A DNA stretch of 9,747 nt from Candidatus Gottesmanbacteria bacterium RIFCSPLOWO2_01_FULL_49_10 (GTDB lineage: Bacteria; Patescibacteriota; Microgenomatia; UBA10105; UBA927). Every line of letters starts with the position of its first letter. Position 1 is the first letter of the stretch. The notes below the pieces were generated by a model. The model searched no databases and had not been told where the DNA came from. It was given only the letters and a program-made list of their open reading frames with translations. The stretch covers positions 16,026 through 25,772 of the forward strand of contig MFJZ01000063.1 of NCBI GenBank assembly GCA_001781025.1. Reading direction: 5' to 3'. Made by a program: the position numbers and the translations under genes. Shown piece after piece: positions 4,832-9,747 of the stretch.

Positions 4832-5767
4832 TTATTCAATGACGTCTGCCACGGGATAATCATCGACAGAAAGCTTATAGCTTGTGATTAACTCTGCAAG
4901 CAGTCCCGTGAAAACGAGCTGGATGCCAAAAAGAAATAAGAGTATGCCGAACAGGAGAAGCGGACGCGTTCCGATTTTTTCACCTATGAAGTGCAGGACG
5001 GAAAGATAGACGAGGATTGCTGTCCCACTGGAGATGAACACTGACCCCCAAGCGCCGAAGAGATTCATGGGTTGATATTTGAAGGAAAGAAGAAATAATG
5101 TGGTGACAAGATCTAAACCTCCGTGGAATATCCGTCCGATGCCAAATTTTGATGACCCGTATTTTCTCGGATAATGAGTGATGGGAATCTCTGCAACGGT
5201 AAATCCTCTCGCGTGAGCGAGAAGGGGCGTATAACGGTGTAGCTCTCCATATAGTTTGATTTCTCTGATAACCTGTCGGGTATAACATTTCAGACCAACG
5301 TTAAAGTCGTGAATCGGTATTCCCGACACCATTGATACGACCGTGTTAAAGACACGGGAAAGAAGAAGTTTGTGCCACACATCGCGTCGATGTCTGCGCC
5401 ACCCCACTACCACATCATATCCTTCATGGAGTTTATCAATCAGAGCGGGAATGTTTTGAGGATCATCCTGTAGGTCTGCATCCAGCGTGATAATGATGTC
5501 ACCGTTTGTGTGCGCAAAGCCCACTGCCAGTACTGCTGATTTACCCAAGTGTTTGCGCAGGCGAATGAGGATGATATGAGCGGATGAAGATTTTTTGATT
5601 GTTTGGAGCGCCTCAAACGAACCGTCTGTGCTTCCATCGTCCACGTAGACACATTCGAAAGAAGCGTGATATTTCTGAAATACGCTCTCAATTTCTTTTT
5701 GCAGTTCAACGATACTTTTCTTTTCGTTGAAAACGGGAACGACCACGCTCACATCGGTTTTCATCAT
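4832..5767 (-). CDS. GT2 glycosyltransferase, DPM1/GtrB/ArnC-like polyprenyl-phosphate sugar synthase
   Basis: It is expected to transfer a sugar from a nucleotide donor to undecaprenyl phosphate on the inner membrane face. The GT-A domain (about 1-225) shows VVVPVFNE (8-15), the nucleotide-binding VDDGSTDGS (42-50), the metal-binding DADLQDDP (96-103), DFNVGLKCY (154-162) and a YPRKYGSSKFG loop (199-209), all typical of the DPM1/GtrB branch. Two C-terminal membrane helices (about 238-262 and 270-295) match GtrB-type enzymes, which anchor as oligomers. Length (311 aa) is normal. The sugar cannot be told from sequence. Two ATG codons stand in tandem at the start; no Shine-Dalgarno is evident. 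It lies 17 nt behind the GT-C gene and 3 nt ahead of the LAB_N gene. Confidence 0.94.
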   Translation of the reverse strand: MMKTDVSVVVPVFNEKKSIVELQKEIESVFQKYHASFECVYVDDGSTDGSFEALQTIKKSSSAHIILIRLRKHLGKSAVLAVGFAHTNGDIIITLDADLQDDPQNIPALIDKLHEGYDVVVGWRRHRRDVWHKLLLSRVFNTVVSMVSGIPIHDFNVGLKCYTRQVIREIKLYGELHRYTPLLAHARGFTVAEIPITHYPRKYGSSKFGIGRIFHGGLDLVTTLFLLSFKYQPMNLFGAWGSVFISSGTAILVYLSVLHFIGEKIGTRPLLLFGILLFLFGIQLVFTGLLAELITSYKLSVDDYPVADVIE

Positions 5768-5784
5768 AGGATTATGTTATTTTT

Positions 5785-7464
5785 TTATCGTACCTCTATC
5801 GCTTTATATAGTATTCTCACGCCGCCCGGATCTAAAAAATCTTTAAGCGGTGTCTCGTGAGGAAATTTATCACCATCGGTAATAAGAAGTGATCCTTTGG
5901 GAAAAAACGCGGATGGGGAGGCGAAGTCTTTCGTTGCCTGACTGAAATCACCAAATATCACATTCCCTAACGAGATAACCGGAACGGTATTGTACGTCTC
6001 CTGTCTTTTTGAAGAAGCGAGGACGAGCGCTGGATCAATTTGTGCAAAAAAAGCGTACATTATCCGCCACCGCCCATTGATAAACACGTGGGGATAGGCT
6101 TGTTTTTTTTCAATAACAAAACGAATCGCATCGTCCTGTTGTTTGGACCACCACTCTGATGCATACACAGGGTAGTCAAAAAAATAAGTAAACAAAAAGC
6201 TTGTGACATATAGACATAGTATTCCTGCTCTCAAGACGAAAAAAATCCTGCGAATATTATTGCTACAACGTTCAAGCCGTCGCATCATTGACGAGAATCC
6301 AAGAGCTGATATGGCAAGTGGTGCTGGCAACATAAGGACAGACCGCAACGGACTATTCGTTGTCGTTAGGCCGCCGGGGAGGGCTCCGATCATGAGCCAC
6401 AGGAGAAACAAAGTGCCCCCAGCAGCGTTTCCGGATAACATAGCAGCCAAGCCGAAAAAAAATAGCGGGAGTTCAAACAGAAAAAATTCTCCATGCCGCG
6501 CTACAGAGTGCTGGAGATTCCCCGCGCCGTTTACGAAAAACCAATTCAAAGAAAATATGCTTGCATAACTGGTAATGACATTTTTGATGATCACGGTGAC
6601 TTTATTATGAAATATACCCGATAGCCAAAGCGGCGCAGTCGTCAGTTCGCGTTCCGTATTCACTGTTCCAGAAATATCCGCCCAACGGAATATGCTTACC
6701 GCATTAAAGTCATTCACCTGTAGATTGAAAAACGTTGTATGGAGCATGAAAGCATATCCGAGCACCATCACGAGGAGAAATATTCCGACGACCTTCGGGG
6801 CTCTCCATAATTTTTTTCTGTAGAGAAGCATAAGAGCCAGGAGAAACGGTGGTAGGAAAATTTTCGGCGCATCATAGGAAAATAATGATGCGATAAAACA
6901 TGCGGCCGCTATCAGATACGGCCATATCCGATCTTTTCCCCGAACAAACGCATAGACTCCGGTAAGCACAAAAAACAATGTGATGGATTCAAGAAGAGCC
7001 TGTCGGGATATCTGAATGGCCCAGGGGTTAAACGCAAACAACAACGCTCCCGCCTTGGACACCAATGCAGATGCAAATACGCGTTGCAGAAGAAGATAAA
7101 ATATGAGAACTGAGAAAATTCCGAATAGTGCAGATGGCAGGCGTATGGCGAACGGAGTCAAACCAAAAAGCATAACGGAAGGCACTGCGCTGTAAATATA
7201 CAGCGGCGGCCGTGATCCTCCCGACGTTTCCTGTATAGCAAATATGTTGGTATCGCCATACGGCGATACGCCAATTTTTCCGAGACTATACGCAATATAC
7301 CCGATTTCCACCTCATCGCTAAGCACCCCGGAAGGAATAGTTCCAAGTTGCCACAACCGAAGAGTCGCCGCAAAAAAGAGAATAGCGATTATATATATAT
7401 CGACGCGAGGAAATCGAAAAGTTTTCATTCTTGGCCCAGCTTTTTTTGGACTGTGTGCTCGCAT
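5785..7464 (-). CDS. GT-C membrane glycosyltransferase, GT39/ArnT-like (PMT_2-type)
   Basis: The 559-aa protein is a polytopic membrane enzyme of the fold that uses lipid-phosphate sugars outside the membrane. It has an N-terminal helix (about 23-40), then an external loop with the acidic pair Asp50-Glu51 in LSDEVEIGYIAYS, the usual GT-C catalytic spot. RPPLYIY (85-91) recalls the family's PPLYY motif. Many further helices follow to about residue 430, then a soluble C-terminal domain of about 120 residues. The acceptor (protein or glycan) is unknown. Two starts are possible: Met1, with GGAG 9 nt upstream, or Met13, just before the basic stretch that leads into the first helix. It is the first gene of the cassette, 156 nt behind the VOC gene; I see no convincing promoter in that gap. 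Confidence 0.9.
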   Translation of the reverse strand: MRAHSPKKAGPRMKTFRFPRVDIYIIAILFFAATLRLWQLGTIPSGVLSDEVEIGYIAYSLGKIGVSPYGDTNIFAIQETSGGSRPPLYIYSAVPSVMLFGLTPFAIRLPSALFGIFSVLIFYLLLQRVFASALVSKAGALLFAFNPWAIQISRQALLESITLFFVLTGVYAFVRGKDRIWPYLIAAACFIASLFSYDAPKIFLPPFLLALMLLYRKKLWRAPKVVGIFLLVMVLGYAFMLHTTFFNLQVNDFNAVSIFRWADISGTVNTERELTTAPLWLSGIFHNKVTVIIKNVITSYASIFSLNWFFVNGAGNLQHSVARHGEFFLFELPLFFFGLAAMLSGNAAGGTLFLLWLMIGALPGGLTTTNSPLRSVLMLPAPLAISALGFSSMMRRLERCSNNIRRIFFVLRAGILCLYVTSFLFTYFFDYPVYASEWWSKQQDDAIRFVIEKKQAYPHVFINGRWRIMYAFFAQIDPALVLASSKRQETYNTVPVISLGNVIFGDFSQATKDFASPSAFFPKGSLLITDGDKFPHETPLKDFLDPGGVRILYKAIEVR

Positions 7465-7620
7465 ACTTCATAGCTCCGGGCGATAGGGAAGATTCGGTGC
7501 CAGAAACATATGATCACACACGCTGGTAATCCATCATAGCGTTTTTTTTATCAATTGGGTAATAGTCATTACGGATATCCCCTCGCTATTTGTCTCCGGG
7601 CAATGGATGGGGGTACAAAT

Positions 7621-8001
7621 TTATTTTCCCTTGAAGATGACTAATTTGTAACCATCCGGATCACGGATGACAAATTCCCGGTTACCCCAGGGCCAATTCC
7701 GTGGTTTGGTTGAGGGCTTGAGGCCTTTGGCGAGCAGTTCTTTATGGAAGACGTCGACGTTATCGACACTCAGATACAGGTAGAGCCCCGTGCCTTTGTC
7801 AAGGGAGTGAGCTTCTTTTTGAAATTCTGGTTTATCCTCTTTGTTTATCAGAAGGAAGTCGATCCAGAACCAATTCACATACGCGGTGATGTGGTTGGGC
7901 TCATTCACTTTAATGTGGAACCCTAAAGCCTCATAAAATTTAGCAGTTTTTTGTAGGTCCTGAACATAACAGGTTATACCGGAAACACTTTTCACTTTCA
8001 T
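7621..8001 (-). CDS. VOC superfamily (glyoxalase/bleomycin-resistance fold) protein
   Basis: The 126-aa length and pattern fit a single two-module VOC protein. Module 1: ITCYVQDLQKTAKFYEALGF (9-28), the standard beta-helix opening. Module 2: GLYLYLSVDNVDVFHKELLAKGL (72-94) and REFVIRDPDGYKLVIFKGK (108-126). In metal-dependent members the last strand usually carries Glu; here the corresponding stretch reads YKLVIF, and no clear His/Glu ligand set stands out. It is thus perhaps a binding protein or a non-metal enzyme; the substrate is unknown. The start at 8001 sits right behind an extended -10, with no Shine-Dalgarno, so the mRNA may be leaderless. Confidence 0.88.
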   Translation of the reverse strand: MKVKSVSGITCYVQDLQKTAKFYEALGFHIKVNEPNHITAYVNWFWIDFLLINKEDKPEFQKEAHSLDKGTGLYLYLSVDNVDVFHKELLAKGLKPSTKPRNWPWGNREFVIRDPDGYKLVIFKGK

Positions 8002-8007
8002 ATGTTA

Positions 8008-8016
8008 AGTATATCA
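8008..8016 (-). promoter_or_regulatory. Extended -10 for the VOC gene; leaderless start likely
   Basis: Read on the minus strand, TG-A-TATACT ends 6 nt before the ATG at 8001, placing the expected transcription start on or next to the A of the start codon. No good -35 is seen at 16-18 bp, which an extended -10 can tolerate. Confidence 0.45.
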
Positions 8017-8059
8017 GAAATTAATTAATGCGGTTGGCGCAGAAGCAAAGCATCAACTT

Positions 8060-8338
8060 ATGCTCACTGACGAAAATTCTCTTTGGGGAGCAGATATTTA
8101 TATCGATGTTTCCAAAAAAGTCCCCGATGCTCAAATGGCTACACTTACCGGCACGTTTTTAACGAAAGTGTTTGAAGGTCCGTATCAAAATGTCGGTAAG
8201 TGGTCAGAGGAAATGAAAAAATATGTTAAAAATAAAGGAAAAAATCTAAAGAAATTGTATTTTTCATACACTACTTGCCCGAAATGTGCCAAAGCATACG
8301 GAAAAAACTACGTTGTGCTTTTTGCGCAAATATATTAA
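8060..8338 (+). CDS. Small CPKC-motif protein, apparently N-terminally truncated
   Basis: The 92-aa reading frame resembles, from memory, the C-terminal two thirds of an uncharacterised bacterial family of about 150 residues sometimes labelled hydrolase. Shared features are LTGTFLTKVFEGPYQNVGKW (29-48), YFSYTTCPKCAKAYGKNYVV (67-86) and an ADIYIDV strand near the start. The CPKC pair (73-76) could bind metal or be redox active. The frame stays open upstream of the ATG to TAA at 8006-8008, and the extra residues (INAVGAEAKHQL) look protein-like, but the rest of the usual N-terminus is absent and the divergent VOC gene starts there. No Shine-Dalgarno precedes the ATG. It may be a remnant or a shortened working gene. 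It ends 3 nt from the convergent mtnP. Confidence 0.55.
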   Translation: MLTDENSLWGADIYIDVSKKVPDAQMATLTGTFLTKVFEGPYQNVGKWSEEMKKYVKNKGKNLKKLYFSYTTCPKCAKAYGKNYVVLFAQIY

Positions 8339-8341
8339 GCA

Positions 8342-9100
8342 TCAGTAGCTTGAGTAAATAGTTTTAATAGTCTCTACGAGAAGTTTTTTTACTATTTCCG
8401 AATTTTCTTTCATTCTCTGCATGACTAAATCATAGGATACTGATTCTTCATTTTTCCTCCAACAATCATAATCGGTGACCATAGCAACTGATTGATAGGG
8501 AATTCCCAGCTCGTTTGCCAAAATTACTTCAGGAACAGTAGACATATTTATGAGGTCAGCGCCAATTTTTTTAAACATGAAAGATTCTGCTCTTGTGGAA
8601 AATCTTGGCCCTTCTATCGTAACAATGGTTCCTTTTTCGTGATGTCTCAAATGAAGCTTCTTGGCTACTTTTATTAAGATCCGTCTTAAATAGAGATCAA
8701 AGGGGTCTGCCATTTGAGTGTGCACTACCTTGTTTTCAAAAAAGGTTAGCGCCCGTAGTTTAGTAAAATCTATAAACTGGTCTATAAATACCAAATCTCC
8801 CGGTTTCATTTTTTCTCTTAATGAGCCACAAGCCGTTGTTGCCAAAATATGGGTGCAACCAACGCTCTTTAACGCCCAGACATTTGCTCTAAAAGGGATC
8901 TTTGTTGGTGATATGGTATGCCCCTTGGCGTGCCTTGCCAGCATAACCACTTCTCCAGCTCCCATGGTTCCAATCGTCAATGTATCCGATGGCTTACCGT
9001 ACGGAGTATGTATATCTTTTATTTTTACCTCGTCGAACAATTGGGGATCATCCATCCCGCTGCCGCCGATAATTCCAATTTTGATTTTATTCTGAATCAT
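8342..9100 (-). CDS. mtnP: S-methyl-5'-thioadenosine phosphorylase (MTAP/MtnP)
   Basis: It cleaves 5'-methylthioadenosine with phosphate to adenine and methylthioribose-1-phosphate. The 252-aa length is near normal for trimeric nucleoside phosphorylases. Visible motifs: phosphate-binding GGSG (12-15), RHAKGH (56-61), TTACGSL (88-94), EGPRFSTRAES (163-173), INMS (185-188) with the methionine facing the ribose, and TDYDCW (209-214). The two aspartates of TDYDCW (210, 212) are the marks of 6-aminopurine specificity; purine nucleoside phosphorylases for guanosine/inosine have Asn there. The gene overlaps the end of apt by 14 nt, so translation is coupled and the released adenine goes straight to Apt. 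The methionine-salvage enzymes that would use methylthioribose-1-phosphate are not in the window. Confidence 0.95.
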   Translation of the reverse strand: MIQNKIKIGIIGGSGMDDPQLFDEVKIKDIHTPYGKPSDTLTIGTMGAGEVVMLARHAKGHTISPTKIPFRANVWALKSVGCTHILATTACGSLREKMKPGDLVFIDQFIDFTKLRALTFFENKVVHTQMADPFDLYLRRILIKVAKKLHLRHHEKGTIVTIEGPRFSTRAESFMFKKIGADLINMSTVPEVILANELGIPYQSVAMVTDYDCWRKNEESVSYDLVMQRMKENSEIVKKLLVETIKTIYSSY

Positions 9101-9608
9101 AGCTCATCAGATAACTCGTTTTATATTTACGCATTTTCTTGCTGCCTCCCAAAAAAGGCAAATCAATCAATAAACTTATTCCGACGACCCTGCCTCCTAA
9201 TCTCTCAATTAACGTTACGGCGGCCTGGGCAGTCCCGCCGGTTGCCAACACATCATCAACCAAGAGTACCATTTCGTTCGGTTTTATCGTATCTTTATGT
9301 ATGGCGAGTGTATCCAACCCATATTCCTTCTGACAACTCTCTTCGAGAGTTTCATATGGCAACTTGCCCTTTTTTCTGATAAGGCAAACTCCACAGTCCA
9401 ATATGTACGCAATGGGAGCTGCTAAGAGAAACCCCCTTGCATCAATAGCCACCACTTTGTCGATCTTTAGGGAAATATAAGGCTCCGCCATTTTGTCAAC
9501 CACGTACCTAAATATCTTTTTATTTTCCAAAAGAGTCGTTATATCTTTGAAATTCACTCCCTTTTTCGGCCAGTCCGGTATTGACCGTATGTATTTTTTC
9601 AGATTCAT
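9087..9608 (-). CDS. apt: Adenine phosphoribosyltransferase
   Basis: Apt converts adenine and PRPP to AMP and pyrophosphate. From the chosen start the protein has 173 residues, the family's usual length, and begins MNLKKYIRSIPDWPKKGVNF, which matches typical Apt N-termini. A start at 9650 would add 14 unlike residues and cross the previous gene. AGGTGA just before ATG 9608 gives the Shine-Dalgarno. Motifs: FKDIT (20-24), DARGF (56-60), the hood region YETLEESCQKEYGLDTL (85-101) and the PRPP-binding VLLVDDVLATGGTAQAA (114-130). The upstream partial gene ends 2 nt before this start, and mtnP overlaps its 3' end, so the three are one transcript. Confidence 0.95.
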   Translation of the reverse strand: MNLKKYIRSIPDWPKKGVNFKDITTLLENKKIFRYVVDKMAEPYISLKIDKVVAIDARGFLLAAPIAYILDCGVCLIRKKGKLPYETLEESCQKEYGLDTLAIHKDTIKPNEMVLLVDDVLATGGTAQAAVTLIERLGGRVVGISLLIDLPFLGGSKKMRKYKTSYLMSYDSE

Positions 9609-9610
9609 GT

Positions 9611-9616
9611 TCACCT
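9611..9616 (-). promoter_or_regulatory. Shine-Dalgarno deciding the apt start
   Basis: AGGTGA on the minus strand lies 2 nt before ATG 9608. It contains the TGA stop of the preceding gene, a stop-SD-start arrangement that favours ribosome re-initiation. Confidence 0.65.
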
Positions 9617-9747
9617 GGTAAGCATAATAGATCTGTACATGATTTTCCACTCAGCGCTCAATTCTCCGTAAATATCCGGCATGACCAGTAGAATATGGTC
9701 ATGAACAACATCACTAAGATCACGCTTGCCTGGGAACTGGCCGAAGT
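9611..9747 (-). CDS. 3' end of an unidentified gene upstream of apt (partial)
   Basis: The minus-strand frame is open from the window edge to TGA at 9611-9613, giving about 45 residues including SDVVHDHILLVMPDIYGELS and ending MLTR. The other two minus frames have stops here, and the plus frames are closed too. The stop falls inside the apt Shine-Dalgarno, as expected for an operon. I cannot name a family from this piece. If real, it belongs to the same transcript as apt and mtnP and might be another nucleotide or S-adenosylmethionine-related function, but that is only context. Confidence 0.55.
   Translation of the reverse strand, partial: FGQFPGKRDLSDVVHDHILLVMPDIYGELSAEWKIMYRSIMLTR

Noticed and set aside
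6203..6568. 121-codon plus-strand frame opposite the GT-C gene
   Set aside because: It is antisense to a clearly coding region with intact family motifs and has no domain or start signals.
7520..7549. Possible plus-strand terminator (ACGCT/AGCGT followed by eight T)
   Set aside because: The stem has only 5 bp with a 13-nt loop, and no plus-strand gene lies upstream; the surrounding genes are on the minus strand.
7533..7554. Possible promoter for the glycosylation cassette (TTGATA and TATGAT on the minus strand)
   Set aside because: The two hexamers are only 10 bp apart and neither has a proper partner at 16-18 bp.
9609..9650. Longer N-terminus for apt starting at 9650
   Set aside because: The 14 added residues do not resemble Apt, the start would lie inside the upstream gene, and the internal ATG at 9608 has its own Shine-Dalgarno and the canonical N-terminus.

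Overview
The window reads as a piece of a bacterial chromosome. It most likely comes from a Candidate Phyla Radiation (Patescibacteria, Parcubacteria-like) organism. That placement is an inference from three things: a compact primary sigma factor directly behind dnaG, a 66-residue basic protein of a type I recall from such genomes, and a small polyprenyl-sugar glycosylation cassette with no other envelope genes. No 16S or ribosomal-protein marker is present to confirm it. The left third looks clearly richer in G+C than the right end (about 8000-9747), so the window may join segments with different histories.

Layout. 1-2562 (+): the 3' part of dnaG (primase), a 257-nt gap with a promoter and an elaborately foldable leader, then rpoD (primary sigma factor). 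2576-3186 (+): a small membrane-anchored protein and a 66-aa basic protein, each with its own promoter candidate. 3191-3841 (-): a secreted protein of unknown function with three FDVF motifs, convergent with the previous gene. 3910-4069 (+): promoter and tRNA-Asn(GTT). 4070-4552: a gene-free stretch holding a split copy of the tRNA 3' end, a hairpin whose loop can pair with an upstream segment, and an eight-copy 9-bp repeat array. 4553-7464 (-): a three-gene cassette (GT-C membrane glycosyltransferase, dolichyl/undecaprenyl-phosphate sugar synthase-like GT2, LAB_N-type small membrane protein). 7621-8001 (-): a VOC/glyoxalase-fold protein with a probable leaderless start. 8060-8338 (+): a small protein that looks N-terminally truncated. 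8342-9747 (-): a tightly coupled set of an unidentified partial gene, adenine phosphoribosyltransferase and methylthioadenosine phosphorylase.

How the genes work together. dnaG and rpoD form the familiar macromolecular-synthesis neighbourhood. The glycosylation cassette fits a route in which GT2 loads a sugar onto a lipid carrier, the LAB_N-like protein helps move it across the membrane, and the GT-C enzyme transfers it outside. MtnP releases adenine from methylthioadenosine and Apt turns it into AMP, so the two make a two-step adenine salvage unit.

Most interesting signals: (1) the rpoD leader, in which a 24-bp helix with one mismatch takes in the start codon and another helix covers the only Shine-Dalgarno-like sequence; (2) the repeat- and structure-rich zone between the tRNA and the glycosylation cassette.
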